Counted from the stretch's first letter, positions 10,003 through 18,796 are shown. The stretch is DNA of 50,883 bases from Sedimentisphaerales bacterium (GCA_028282905.1 JANQGW010000231.1:1-50883); one strand, 5' to 3'. Made by a program: numbers and translations. The notes: generated from the letters alone by a model not told the origin.

Positions 10003-10010
10003 ATTCTATA
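10003..10010 (-). promoter_or_regulatory. Possible -10 element of the GH172 operon (TATAGAAT)
   Basis: On the minus strand TATAGAAT lies 43 nt before the first GH172 start codon. The same octamer lies at similar distance upstream of several other genes in this window. No good -35 hexamer is visible 16-18 nt further upstream (CGTTTT at 17 nt), as would suit a promoter that needs an activator such as the neighbouring XylR-like protein. Confidence 0.35.
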
Positions 10011-10076
10011 ACATTTCAATTCTTCCAAAAACGCCACTTTTTGCTAAAAATATAACCATTTTAAGAAGCAAACCCC

Positions 10077-10105
10077 TTGACGAATTAAGTAAAGACTGAT
10101 ACGAT
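10077..10105 (+). promoter_or_regulatory. Sigma-70-like promoter of the XylR-like regulator
   Basis: TTGACG (10077-10082), 17-nt spacer, TACGAT (10100-10105). The predicted transcript would start near 10112, leaving a leader of about 100 nt before the ATG at 10214. It sits in the 253-nt divergent region shared with the GH172 operon, so a single bound regulator could affect both directions. Confidence 0.5.
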
Positions 10106-10213
10106 GTCATTAGAGAACACCAATGGAATTTCACACAAATCGTTTTAAATGAATAGGTTACAACTAACTAAACAGACGTTTTCTAATATTTCGCATTTGG
10201 AGAACCGCCTGCG

Positions 10214-11416
10214 ATGAAAAAGAAAGTAATCTTATTGACCGAAGGCACAAGCACTTACGCCCGCGATCTACTGCGTGGGATCGCCGAATATTCCCGCCTG
10301 AACGGTCCGTGGGCGTTCTATCGGGCCACACTGGCTCCGTTTTATCGCTCCCGTGAACAACCCAAGAATCTCAATCACTTAAAAGCGTGGAACGCCGACG
10401 GCATTATCGTTCGCTCAACCGGGCCGGAAATGACCAAAAACGCCCTCGCTCTCGGACTGCCAACGATTGCCTGTGATGATAATAACCAGGCACCTGATGT
10501 TCCCAATGTTGTCAGTGACTACAAAATGGTCGGTGTGATGGCGGCCCGCCATTTTCTATCCCGCGGCTTTAAAAACTTCGCCTATTGCGGATTTGACACC
10601 ATGCTCTGGTCCCGTGAGCGGAGTCGGTATTTTTGCGAGACGATACGCGAAGCCGGCCACAAAGTCCACACCTACTCCTACCCCAAAACACCCAAAAAAC
10701 GCATGTGGGAAAACGAAATCCCAATCCTGACGGCGTGGATTCAGTCCCTGCCGAAACCGGTGGCGATTATGGCCTGTAACGATGACCGAGCCAGCCATAT
10801 TGCGCTTTGCTGCAATTTCCAGGGCCTTCATGTCCCCGAAGAGGTTTCAGTACTGGGAGTTGATAATGATCTGCTGCTGTGCGATATTACGACGCCGCCT
10901 CTATCGAGCGTGGCCCTGAACGCCCGAAAAGCTGGCTACGAAACCGCCAGCCTGCTGGACCGCATGATGCTGGGTGAGATTCCACAAAACCATACCATTT
11001 ATATACGTCCGGCCCATGTGGTGGCCCGACAGTCCACCGACACCTTGGCAATTGAGGACAAAGATGTGGTCCAGGCAATCCGGTTTATCCGCCGAAATGC
11101 TCGCGAACCTATCCAAACCACCGATGTCGCTGATGCCGTAGCCCTTTCGGGTCGGGCACTATATGAAAAATTCATGAAATACCTCGGGCGAACCGTCTAT
11201 GATGAAATCAAGCGTGTACGAATCGAACAGATTTCGGAAATGCTCCTCCAGACCGACCTACCGGTCTATCAAATTGCCCAACTGTTCCGCTTTTCAAGCA
11301 CTGAGCACATCGCCAGGTACTTCAAAACCGCCACAAAAATGAGTCCGCTGGCCTACCGAAAGCGATTCGGAATCGTCTCAACAAATTCTATCGCAAATTT
11401 ACCAAAAAACGCATAA
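10214..11416 (+). CDS. XylR-like transcriptional regulator (LacI-type sensor + AraC-type HTH)
   Basis: 400 residues, the size of E. coli XylR (392). Residues 1 to about 275 form a periplasmic-binding-protein-like sugar sensor (MKKKVILLTEG, WNADGIIVRS, ACNDDRASHIALCC, VLGVDNDLLLCDITTPPLSS). Residues about 285-390 are an AraC-family double helix-turn-helix (DVADAVALSGRALYEKF, VYQIAQLFRFSSTEHIARYF, then the family-typical end MSPLAYRKRFG). It is expected to bind DNA as a sugar-responsive activator. Its divergent position 253 nt from the GH172/isomerase/kinase operon makes it the likely local regulator. The sugar ligand is not readable from the sequence; a pentose is expected by analogy with XylR and by context. 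GGAG precedes the ATG. Confidence 0.9.
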   Translation: MKKKVILLTEGTSTYARDLLRGIAEYSRLNGPWAFYRATLAPFYRSREQPKNLNHLKAWNADGIIVRSTGPEMTKNALALGLPTIACDDNNQAPDVPNVVSDYKMVGVMAARHFLSRGFKNFAYCGFDTMLWSRERSRYFCETIREAGHKVHTYSYPKTPKKRMWENEIPILTAWIQSLPKPVAIMACNDDRASHIALCCNFQGLHVPEEVSVLGVDNDLLLCDITTPPLSSVALNARKAGYETASLLDRMMLGEIPQNHTIYIRPAHVVARQSTDTLAIEDKDVVQAIRFIRRNAREPIQTTDVADAVALSGRALYEKFMKYLGRTVYDEIKRVRIEQISEMLLQTDLPVYQIAQLFRFSSTEHIARYFKTATKMSPLAYRKRFGIVSTNSIANLPKNA

Positions 11417-11596
11417 CAACGGGGACCAAAGACAAGCAGGCCTAACACAACTCTTTAATATAAAGAGAGTTACAAGAATTCTATTTACCAAACCGATATC
11501 GCTTTAATGCGCTGCTTCACTCCTCTGCAACTGCATCCCCTAACTCGGTGTATTTTTTGTAAAGCACCATTGATAAAGAAGTTGCAAGATTTCAGG

Positions 11597-11625
11597 TTGA
11601 CTCACAACCCCGATTTGACGATAAT
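11597..11625 (+). promoter_or_regulatory. Sigma-70-like promoter upstream of the flippase gene
   Basis: TTGACT (11597-11602), 17-nt spacer, GATAAT (11620-11625). The start codon of the flippase follows at 11670, giving a leader of about 38 nt. It lies in the 253-nt gap after the XylR-like gene and would start the surface-glycan transcript. Confidence 0.5.
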
Positions 11626-11669
11626 CATTAAAACATAATTGCATTCATAGACGGATTGTCGCTGTTATT

Positions 11670-13208
11670 ATGACAGAACTCGATAAAACAAATCAAAGCC
11701 GAAAAGAAGAACCGGATCTCTACAAACGCTCCATCAAGGGTGGTTTCTGGGTCTTCGCTCTGAAACTCACGACACAGGGGTTGGGAATCGCCAAATCCAT
11801 TATTGTTGCGAACTGTCTGATGTTGGACAACCTTGGCCTAATCGGCGTCGCGGCTTTACTGATTGAAATCTTGAATACCTTCTCGGAAAGCGGGGTCAAC
11901 GCTGCATTGGTCCAGAAGAAAGACGATATCAGCGACTACCTTAATACTGCATGGGTCATCAGTATTATCCGAGGAATTCTTCTCTTTCTTGCTCTGTATT
12001 TAACCGCTCCTCTATTTGCGTCTATTAAGGTGCGGCAAGAGGATATCCCCCTCGCAATCTCAGTCATGCGTATCATGGGCCTGTGCCTGCTGATCCAGGG
12101 ATTTCGAAATATCGGCGTTGTCTATTTCCAGAAAAATTTGGAATTCCATAAAACCTTTTGGATGAGCCTGGCAGGCATATTAACCGACAGCATACTCTCG
12201 ATCACCCTGATGCTGATCTATCGCAATGTCTGGAGTGTAATTATCGCCCGCTTGATTTCAGCCTGTGTCAATTTTATCATGAGTTACATGATGTGTCCAT
12301 ATCGACCCAAATTCCACTTCGTACCGAGTAAGGCCAAAGAACTCTGGAAGTTCGGAAAATGGATTTTTGGCGGGCGAATTGTCAGTTTTATCTTAACACA
12401 AGGTGACGATTTCTTTGTCTGGTTCTACCTTGGGCTACCGGATTTTGCTCTCTACCGCTATGCCTATCGATTTGCACTAATGCCGACCACCCATATTACC
12501 TATACAATTTCAACGGTCTCATTTCCCGCCTTCTCAAGGATCCAGAATGATTTGCCGCGTCTTAAGGAGGCTTACCTCAAAGTTTTAAAGTTCACTGCCC
12601 TGTTTTCAGTTCCAGCTTCTTTTATGATTTTTTTTATGGGCCCTGACTTTGTCCATCTTTTCTTAGAAGAACATCTGCACCCCATGGCTATTATCCTGCA
12701 AATACTCGCCGTCAAAGGACTTCTGAAATCACTCAATGCAACCCGTGGAGCGCTCTTAAAATCACTGGATAAACTCAAAGCCAGATTACACCTACAATGG
12801 CTAAGATTAGTTATTTTGGGTATCCTTATTTACCCTCTAACAAAAATGTGGGGGATTGCCGGTACAGCATTGGCAACAGTATTACTGAATGTCATTGTCA
12901 GTCCGCTTGGCATGCTGGTTGCCAAACGGCTCTTGAAATGCACGCTGTTTGATTTAGTCAAGCCCTCTTTAGTACCACTGGGAGCGTCGATTGGCATGAC
13001 ATTGGGCATTTGGGCCATGAAAAGTCTCGTGTTTACTGAGAATACCTACTTATCATTCATTGCTCTCTGCACCTTCGCAACCACAATCTACATCGGCATT
13101 GTCTGGGCCATTGATTTTTCCCTTGACAGAAGCTATAATGCCATCATTAAAGAACAACTTAGTCCCGTTTTAAATAAAATAAACCGTCAAAAAGACAATT
13201 CGGCATAA
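11670..13208 (+). CDS. Polysaccharide/lipid-linked oligosaccharide flippase (Wzx/MOP family)
   Basis: 512 residues with about 12-14 hydrophobic segments spread over the whole length. The N-terminal KRSIKGGFWVFALKL and the following TVVAN-like segment (SIIVANCLMLDNLGLIGVAA) match the Polysacc_synt_3 branch of the MOP/MATE superfamily, which includes WzxC and TuaB. The protein would flip undecaprenyl-linked repeat units across the inner membrane. No strong Shine-Dalgarno is visible at the ATG. It is the first gene of a plus-strand cluster with two sulfotransferases and an alkaline-phosphatase-like enzyme, so the exported glycan is probably sulfated. G+C falls from here onward compared with the flanking DNA. 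Confidence 0.85.
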   Translation: MTELDKTNQSRKEEPDLYKRSIKGGFWVFALKLTTQGLGIAKSIIVANCLMLDNLGLIGVAALLIEILNTFSESGVNAALVQKKDDISDYLNTAWVISIIRGILLFLALYLTAPLFASIKVRQEDIPLAISVMRIMGLCLLIQGFRNIGVVYFQKNLEFHKTFWMSLAGILTDSILSITLMLIYRNVWSVIIARLISACVNFIMSYMMCPYRPKFHFVPSKAKELWKFGKWIFGGRIVSFILTQGDDFFVWFYLGLPDFALYRYAYRFALMPTTHITYTISTVSFPAFSRIQNDLPRLKEAYLKVLKFTALFSVPASFMIFFMGPDFVHLFLEEHLHPMAIILQILAVKGLLKSLNATRGALLKSLDKLKARLHLQWLRLVILGILIYPLTKMWGIAGTALATVLLNVIVSPLGMLVAKRLLKCTLFDLVKPSLVPLGASIGMTLGIWAMKSLVFTENTYLSFIALCTFATTIYIGIVWAIDFSLDRSYNAIIKEQLSPVLNKINRQKDNSA

Positions 13209-13226
13209 CCAGGAGAGATAACTTTC

Positions 13227-13922
13227 ATGATCATATCTCATAAGCATAAGTTCATCTTTTTAAAAACTCGCAAGACCGCCGGGACAAGCATTGAATTGGC
13301 ACTGTCAAAAGTATGCGGACCTGATGATATCATCACGCCGGTATCTAAATATGATGAGCCAAAAAGAGAAGAACTGGGTTCCCGTGCTCCACAGAATTTT
13401 CTTGTACCAATCTTCAAATATAACATAAAAGACTGGACGCAATCATTCCGCCAAATGAAACGACGGCGATTCTATAACCATATTTCAGCATCTGAAATTC
13501 GTCGGTGGATCGGTCAAAAAACATGGGATTCATATTTCAAGTTTTGTGTAGAACGAAATCCCTGGGATAAAGCCATATCACGGTACAGTTTTGTTAATAC
13601 TCTGGCTGAAAATAAAATGTCGATGGAAGATTTTTTGAATCAGGACGCAGAAATTCCAAAGCTGACCAATCACGCACTTTATACTATTGACGGCCAACTG
13701 GCAGTAGACCGTGTCTGCCGATATGAAAATCTGTCACAAGAACTCGAAGAGGTCTATAAGCTATTAAACCTTCCCGATATACCGCCTCTACCAAATGCGA
13801 AAGGCGGTTTTCGTAAAGATCGGCGGCCCTACCAGGAAGTGCTCAATGCAAAAGAAAAAGAGCTCATACAAACAATTTGTCAAAAAGAAATCGATCTTTT
13901 CGGCTATATTTTTGAGGATTAA
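13227..13922 (+). CDS. PAPS-dependent carbohydrate sulfotransferase (Sulfotransfer_2-like)
   Basis: 231 residues. The 5'-phosphosulfate-binding loop is at residues 12-21 (LKTRKTAGTS) and the 3'-phosphate-binding segment near 107-121 (VERNPWDKAISRY). Both are hallmarks of cytosolic-type PAPS sulfotransferases. It transfers sulfate from PAPS to a sugar hydroxyl and leaves PAP. AGGAG precedes the ATG and the gene begins 18 nt after the flippase stop, so the two are cotranscribed. The likely acceptor is a repeat unit of the glycan made by this cluster; acceptor specificity cannot be predicted. PAPS would come from the cysC-cysD-cysN genes at 37.8-41.1 kb. Confidence 0.82.
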   Translation: MIISHKHKFIFLKTRKTAGTSIELALSKVCGPDDIITPVSKYDEPKREELGSRAPQNFLVPIFKYNIKDWTQSFRQMKRRRFYNHISASEIRRWIGQKTWDSYFKFCVERNPWDKAISRYSFVNTLAENKMSMEDFLNQDAEIPKLTNHALYTIDGQLAVDRVCRYENLSQELEEVYKLLNLPDIPPLPNAKGGFRKDRRPYQEVLNAKEKELIQTICQKEIDLFGYIFED

Positions 13923-14000
13923 TAAGGCTCAATAAAAGCGTATCTCGTAATATATATAATAGTCCCTCCGAATCCCATAAATCAAGAAGAACGGTTATTT

Positions 14001-14987
14001 ATGGTTAAACAAATTGATATAGTCAATGAAAAATGGAACTATCTTATCGTTTTGGATGCCTGTCGATACGACTATTTTGAGCGGCATTGGAAAACGTACC
14101 TGAAAGATGGGACACTGGAATGCCGTCAGTCAGTCGGTTCCTGCACCAATGAATGGCGTGACCAATCCTTTCCAGGCCGCTATGAAGACATTGTCTACAT
14201 TTCAGCAAACCCTCAGATAAGCTCTTCAGCTGAAATATATGGGTATTGCGCGGGCGATCATTTTTCAAAAGTAATCGATGTATGGGAAAATAACTGGGAT
14301 AAGGAAATCGGCACAGTTCTGCCCGGAATAATGACTGACGAAACCCTCAAAGTTCTTCAGGATGACAATGTTAATAATAAGCGTGTTATTATTCATTATC
14401 TTCAGCCTCACGCTCCATATATCTCATTAGGAACATCTGTAAAAGGACATGCCACCGGTGATCTTACCCAACGAACAGGTTTTATTAAACCGTCTTCTAA
14501 ATCCAAGGTATCCGCTATCAAAAAGGCATTATACGATATGACATATAAAATTTTTAAGGATACTCATTTTCTCGGGAATCATCCAGACTGGAAACTTCGG
14601 AAGTTCTTTAAATTACCGCCCAAAACTCCCATGGAACACCTATTACAAAAACACAGCGTTCAAGAACTTCGAAATGCCTATTCCGAGAATCTCACCGCAG
14701 TGCTGAAAGAAGTGTCACGCTTGGTCGAATACCTCTCAGGACGCATCGTCATCACCTCTGATCACGGTGAATTTCTCGGAGAAGATAATTACTTCTCACA
14801 TCCGCAGAATTGTGACCATCCAATCGTCCGAAATGTGCCTTGGCTGGAAATCACCCAAGACAAGCCCGTTGCCTCTTTTAAGAAAGAAACATCAAGAGAA
14901 GCATCCAGCCCGAAGACGGACCAAAGCGATAAACTAACAGAAGAAGCTATCATTGAGAGACTGAGAGATTTAGGATATCATAGCTGA
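14001..14987 (+). CDS. Alkaline-phosphatase-superfamily protein of a surface-glycan cluster
   Basis: 328 residues with no signal peptide. The N-terminal NYLIVLDACRYDYF supplies a metal-binding Asp (D19). VGSCTNEW (residues 45-52) holds the candidate nucleophile, most likely T49. ITSDHGEFLGE near residue 253 supplies Asp/His ligands, and SHPQNCDHP supplies a further His. There is no CxPxR, so it is not a formylglycine sulfatase. Related uncharacterised proteins occur in archaeal and bacterial envelope-glycan clusters. A phosphotransferase or phosphodiesterase acting on a lipid-linked or nascent glycan is possible but unproven. The gene lies between the two sulfotransferases. Confidence 0.65.
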   Translation: MVKQIDIVNEKWNYLIVLDACRYDYFERHWKTYLKDGTLECRQSVGSCTNEWRDQSFPGRYEDIVYISANPQISSSAEIYGYCAGDHFSKVIDVWENNWDKEIGTVLPGIMTDETLKVLQDDNVNNKRVIIHYLQPHAPYISLGTSVKGHATGDLTQRTGFIKPSSKSKVSAIKKALYDMTYKIFKDTHFLGNHPDWKLRKFFKLPPKTPMEHLLQKHSVQELRNAYSENLTAVLKEVSRLVEYLSGRIVITSDHGEFLGEDNYFSHPQNCDHPIVRNVPWLEITQDKPVASFKKETSREASSPKTDQSDKLTEEAIIERLRDLGYHS

Positions 14988-15011
14988 GCAGTCACAGTGA
15001 CAGTCTAAGCC

Positions 15012-15019
15012 TATAGAAT
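15012..15019 (+). promoter_or_regulatory. Possible -10 element (TATAGAAT) upstream of second sulfotransferase
   Basis: TATAGAAT lies 28 nt before the ATG at 15047, inside the 59-nt gap after the preceding gene. No convincing -35 hexamer is seen. It is listed because the same octamer recurs upstream of other genes in this window. Confidence 0.25.
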
Positions 15020-15046
15020 CAACCACGTTTTAACAGATTTATAAAT

Positions 15047-15931
15047 ATGTTTATTTCCGACAAATTAATTTTTATTGAACTTCAAAAAACCGGCTGTACG
15101 CATATTACGCGTTTGCTCTCAGAAACGATCGGGGGTAAGGTCATTGGAAAACATAATGCCCCCCACCCAAATGACCTAACTGAGGATGCACTGTTTATCG
15201 GCTCAATACGAAATCCCTGGGAATGGTATATTTCATTATGGGCCTATGGCTGTGATAAGAAAGGCGGGCTTTATGAAAGAGCAACCAGAAACCGCAACAT
15301 TCATCGGAAAAACATTTATAAATTTAACGAGATCTATAAAAAATTGACGGCTCCGCATTGTAAATGGGGGCTTGACATTAGAAAAAAACCAGCCCACCTA
15401 TTACGTGCGTTCACTCAGGAGATTTCCAGAAAACCTGATACATGGCGTCATTACTACACCCATGCCGATGACATCATTAGTTTCCGAAAATGGTTGAAAT
15501 TAGTTTTCAATCCTGATTATCGATTTGATTTTGGAGAAGGGTACGGCTTTTCATCAATTTACAAATTTGCAGGCCTTTTAACATACCGATACATCTCACT
15601 GTTTTGTAAAAACAACACAATGCTCTTTTCAAATAAGGGTCCGAAAAATATTTCCTCACTACGAGATTTTGAAAAATCGAATATTTATATTTCTCATTTT
15701 ATTCGTAACGAAAATCTGGAGGCCGACCTGATCAATACATTGAACGCCTGTGGGATAGTGCTGACCGATAATCAAAAGGCGCATATTCAAAATGCTCAAA
15801 AGACAAATACTTCATCCAGACGCCATGGCCCCGAATATTTTTATGACAATGACACTGCCGCCCTGGTAATGGAAAGAGAAAAACTCATTATAGAAAAATT
15901 CAGCTATACACCGCCCTGTGTCCGGTCATAA
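15047..15931 (+). CDS. Sulfotransferase-family protein
   Basis: 294 residues. FIELQKTGCTHI (residues 9-20) has the 5'-phosphosulfate-binding loop layout, and IGSIRNPWEWYISLW (51-65) is a clear 3'-phosphate-binding motif. The C-terminal half is lysine- and asparagine-rich and very A+T-rich at DNA level (one 60-nt line near 15.7 kb has only about a quarter G+C). It is a second PAPS-dependent sulfotransferase, likely modifying a different position of the same glycan as the enzyme at 13227. It ends 10 nt before the stop of a convergent gene. The loop has Cys where Gly/Ala-Thr/Ser is more usual (KTGCTH versus KTAGTS), which occurs in some relatives. Confidence 0.72.
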   Translation: MFISDKLIFIELQKTGCTHITRLLSETIGGKVIGKHNAPHPNDLTEDALFIGSIRNPWEWYISLWAYGCDKKGGLYERATRNRNIHRKNIYKFNEIYKKLTAPHCKWGLDIRKKPAHLLRAFTQEISRKPDTWRHYYTHADDIISFRKWLKLVFNPDYRFDFGEGYGFSSIYKFAGLLTYRYISLFCKNNTMLFSNKGPKNISSLRDFEKSNIYISHFIRNENLEADLINTLNACGIVLTDNQKAHIQNAQKTNTSSRRHGPEYFYDNDTAALVMEREKLIIEKFSYTPPCVRS

Positions 15932-15941
15932 TGCGTATGGC

Positions 15942-17552
15942 TTAAAGATACCCAAGATCTTCCAGCTGCTTTTCGACGATGGATTGATCCACATCCGAGT
16001 AATTCGGACTTTCCTTTTGTACTTCTTTGACATCGCCGTAGTTCACTTCCAAGCCATTGGAAAACGCCTGGGTCAGTACGTTTCCATCCAAATCACTTGG
16101 TACCGGCGATGAGAAAGAAGCCAGAATTGTCGGTACAATATCAATGATGTCGGCATTAAAACGAGTATCGGACTTAATATCCTGACCGTGCAGCACATAA
16201 ATCCCTTCCCGACCATGTGTTCCAGTTCGCTTGTCATCAACCAGTCCGGCCTTAACAACTTGCGTCCCTCCTGGATTGATGCGAGATTCGACTCCTGACG
16301 TAAACGATATTATATAATCGGGATAATAATCTAACAAGTCTTCGTCCGGGTAAATTTCTTTTACTGCCGCAATGGTTTGAATGAGTGGTTCCTGGGAGTC
16401 AGGGCCATAAGTATCCAGCAGCTTCTGAATGAGCTCCTGAGTTTTCTCATGATCGGATGGTTCCGTAATATAGAGTGCTCCAGCCATTCCTCCAAGACAA
16501 AAAGCAAAGGTATCCTCGAGGTCTATAATCTTTCGGATATGACGAACCACCTTTTCAGAATATAACTCCGATCGTTTCGAGTCGTTTGGACGCCAGGCAG
16601 AGACATGTTTGGAGAACCGACCGTATAATCCTGCCAGAGACTTTACGAGAGGAAACCGCTGTTTCATGCGATCCTTATAACTATGTGACTCCGCAGATAC
16701 GGGAGTACTCAAGCTTAAATATCCCTGCTGATGGAGCCATGTATTAATACCGATATCAGCTTTCTTTGCACAAAAACCATGGTCTGAAACAATGACCGTC
16801 AGAACCGATTCTCCCGCAGCCTCAACCAGCCTCTCAATAACATTATCAATCGACCTGTAGAAGGCAGCCGCCTGCAGATAAGCCTCTTCAGTAAAGCCTT
16901 CCGCCTGGGCATCCACCGCCCACCAGTTTTTATGCTGAAACGCATCGGTACTCTGAATTTGAACCGAAAAGAGATCCCATGCCTCGTTCTTCATAAGTTT
17001 TAAAGCCAAATCACATCGAGACTGTTCAGTCTGTATCGCACTGTCAACATAAGACTTTAAGTCCGGCTTTCTGGAATTATCAACAATCTGATAATTGGGA
17101 TTCTCTTTAATAAACCTCTCATAAATTTCAGGCGGATAAACTGTTTCTCGTGAGATTTCGGGACATGTCAGTCCCGGTACCATAACACCATTGATATGCG
17201 GAGGAGGGCTGGTCATCGGCATATTAATGCTGATAACCCTTTTGCCGTCTTCACTCAGCAATTCCCAAAGGCTGGGCTTGCGTATTTGCTGAAAACTATT
17301 GAGCTTGATTTGACGTTGACCATGGTAATAACTGTGAAATGCAAAAACGCCGGTTTTGCCGGGAAGGCATCCTGTCTGAAAACAGGACCATGCAGGGCTT
17401 GTTTCATAAGGAATGACACTCATCAAGTCACCGTGGCATCCGGTTTCGACTAATTTTCCAAGCGTAGGCATATAACCATCTTGGATAAGTTTCTTACCGA
17501 CAGTCCAGGTAAAACCATCCAGGCCGATAATCAGTACTTTTTGTCTTTTCAT
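15942..17552 (-). CDS. Type I phosphodiesterase/alkaline phosphatase family protein
   Basis: 536 residues. The metal-ligand Asp is in VLIIGLDGFTW (D12). The nucleophile Thr is T51 in PYETSPAWSCFQTG, a layout typical of the phosphodiesterase/nucleotide-pyrophosphatase branch. SDHGF near residue 256 and TGTHGREGIYVLHG near 430 supply further metal ligands. No signal peptide is evident, so it may act in the cytoplasm. The gene runs opposite to its neighbours, convergent with the sulfotransferase and divergent from the GT9 gene. Family members are frequent in archaeal and planctomycete glycan loci; the substrate is unknown. It is a second, sequence-distinct member of the superfamily within 2 kb. 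Confidence 0.75.
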   Translation of the reverse strand: MKRQKVLIIGLDGFTWTVGKKLIQDGYMPTLGKLVETGCHGDLMSVIPYETSPAWSCFQTGCLPGKTGVFAFHSYYHGQRQIKLNSFQQIRKPSLWELLSEDGKRVISINMPMTSPPPHINGVMVPGLTCPEISRETVYPPEIYERFIKENPNYQIVDNSRKPDLKSYVDSAIQTEQSRCDLALKLMKNEAWDLFSVQIQSTDAFQHKNWWAVDAQAEGFTEEAYLQAAAFYRSIDNVIERLVEAAGESVLTVIVSDHGFCAKKADIGINTWLHQQGYLSLSTPVSAESHSYKDRMKQRFPLVKSLAGLYGRFSKHVSAWRPNDSKRSELYSEKVVRHIRKIIDLEDTFAFCLGGMAGALYITEPSDHEKTQELIQKLLDTYGPDSQEPLIQTIAAVKEIYPDEDLLDYYPDYIISFTSGVESRINPGGTQVVKAGLVDDKRTGTHGREGIYVLHGQDIKSDTRFNADIIDIVPTILASFSSPVPSDLDGNVLTQAFSNGLEVNYGDVKEVQKESPNYSDVDQSIVEKQLEDLGYL

Positions 17553-17599
17553 AAGTCCCTAATTTGAATGACTGAAATAGCCATCTATGCGATTTTATC

Positions 17600-17629
17600 T
17601 TGCAATTAGCCATCAGTATAGAATAGAAT
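17600..17629 (+). promoter_or_regulatory. Promoter candidate upstream of the GT9 gene
   Basis: TTGCAA (17600-17605), an 18-nt spacer and TAGAAT (17624-17629). An overlapping TATAGAAT lies at 17617-17624. The start codon is at 17675. The 122-nt divergent gap should also hold the promoter of the phosphodiesterase-like gene, which I cannot place. Confidence 0.4.
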
Positions 17630-17674
17630 CAGAAGTAAAACAAGAGCGATATTTTATATATTTATGGTAATACA

Positions 17675-18712
17675 ATGAAGTTTCTGCCTCATTTTGTCTG
17701 GGAACACCTGAATCCTGTCCTCTTGGCGTTAAAAAAAACGGTTTATCAGGCCCATTTTAAAAACCGAAATATGGCTCCGCTGAAGCCCGAAAAAAGAGTT
17801 TTAATACTCGCTCATTCGGCCGGCGTTGGCAATGCCGTAGAAGCCACTCCCCTCGTTCAAGCAATACGTACGCTTTGGCCCACATGCCACTTATCTTTTT
17901 TCCCTCCTGCCGGTGATCTGCTTTCAGGCTGGTGTGTTCCGGATCGTATAATTAAATCCTTACAGGAAATTAAAGGAGAGAAATTCGACGATGTATTTGT
18001 GTCGTACCTCTTCGAAGATACCCGCCCACTAAAAACGATCTGTACCTATGGAAAAATCCATAAACCCAAGATAAAATTTAACAAGTGGCTTTTTAAACAT
18101 GAGCGGAGTTACTACCTGGATATGGCAAAGCGATGCGGTTTTCAGGGAGATGTCCCGCCTGCATTCGTTGCCGCCAATAGACCAAATATACTTCCTCCGG
18201 ATTCAAGCCTGCGTTTTTGTATTGTGCCGTGCGGAAAGAATGAAAGTAAATGGCGATACAAAAAGTGGCCCTTTTACCCGGAACTAATCCAACTTTTGCA
18301 TGCCGCATACCCTGAAGCGCAATTTTGTATTGTGGGTACAGAATCTGACGACATCGATTTATCACAGGTGACCAATACGGAAATCATAGACATGCGGGGA
18401 CAGCACACATTAAGCGAAACAGCGTGGATCATGCAGCACTCGAACTTTGTCATCGGTAATGATTCCGGTCCTATGCATATCGCTGATGCCGTTCAGGCAA
18501 AAGGTTTTGTGATTTTCGGGCCAACATGTATTATAAAGAATGGACCTCGAAACAAAATAGTCCCTCTCGCCTCAAATGTGGAGTGCCGCCCCTGTCAATA
18601 TTCAGAAATGCGGGAAAAATGCAGCCATGGCCAGTGTATGAAAGACATTACCCCTGAAGTGATCCTTGAGAAAATCAATAGAATCCATTCAAACCACCAA
18701 CCTCCTGTTTGA
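17675..18712 (+). CDS. Glycosyltransferase family 9 (heptosyltransferase-like)
   Basis: 345 residues with the two-Rossmann GT-B layout of GT9. The N-terminal VLILAHSAGVGNAVEATPL (acceptor side) is followed by the donor-side block with CIVPCGKNESKWRYKKWP, a GTESDD segment, and FVIGNDSGPMHIADA with the GDSGP-type motif and FGPT. It would transfer an ADP-heptose-like or other sugar onto a lipid or glycan acceptor at the cytoplasmic face. The C-terminus has a Cys-rich stretch (CRPCQYSEMREKCSHGQC) that resembles the four-Cys tail of some WaaF/RfaF relatives. It closes the glycan cluster. No obvious Shine-Dalgarno precedes the ATG. Confidence 0.85.
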   Translation: MKFLPHFVWEHLNPVLLALKKTVYQAHFKNRNMAPLKPEKRVLILAHSAGVGNAVEATPLVQAIRTLWPTCHLSFFPPAGDLLSGWCVPDRIIKSLQEIKGEKFDDVFVSYLFEDTRPLKTICTYGKIHKPKIKFNKWLFKHERSYYLDMAKRCGFQGDVPPAFVAANRPNILPPDSSLRFCIVPCGKNESKWRYKKWPFYPELIQLLHAAYPEAQFCIVGTESDDIDLSQVTNTEIIDMRGQHTLSETAWIMQHSNFVIGNDSGPMHIADAVQAKGFVIFGPTCIIKNGPRNKIVPLASNVECRPCQYSEMREKCSHGQCMKDITPEVILEKINRIHSNHQPPV

Positions 18713-18751
18713 ATGAAAGCCAGTAATAATCTGGGAACAGCGGAACAGATT

Positions 18752-18796
18752 TCTCACTATGATGAAAAATGGTAATAAGATTTTTTTATAGTGAGA
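18752..18796. other. Imperfect hairpin downstream of GT9 gene
   Basis: A perfect 9-bp inverted repeat (TCTCACTAT at 18752-18760, ATAGTGAGA at 18788-18796) encloses a second A/T stem (AAAAAT and ATTTTTT). No T-run follows on the plus strand, so it is a weak terminator candidate at best. It lies 40 nt after the GT9 stop. Confidence 0.3.

Noticed and set aside
11455..11480. Hairpin after the XylR-like gene as a terminator
   Set aside because: Only a 6-bp A/T-rich stem (AACTCT/AGAGTT) with a loose loop and no T-run; not strong enough to list.
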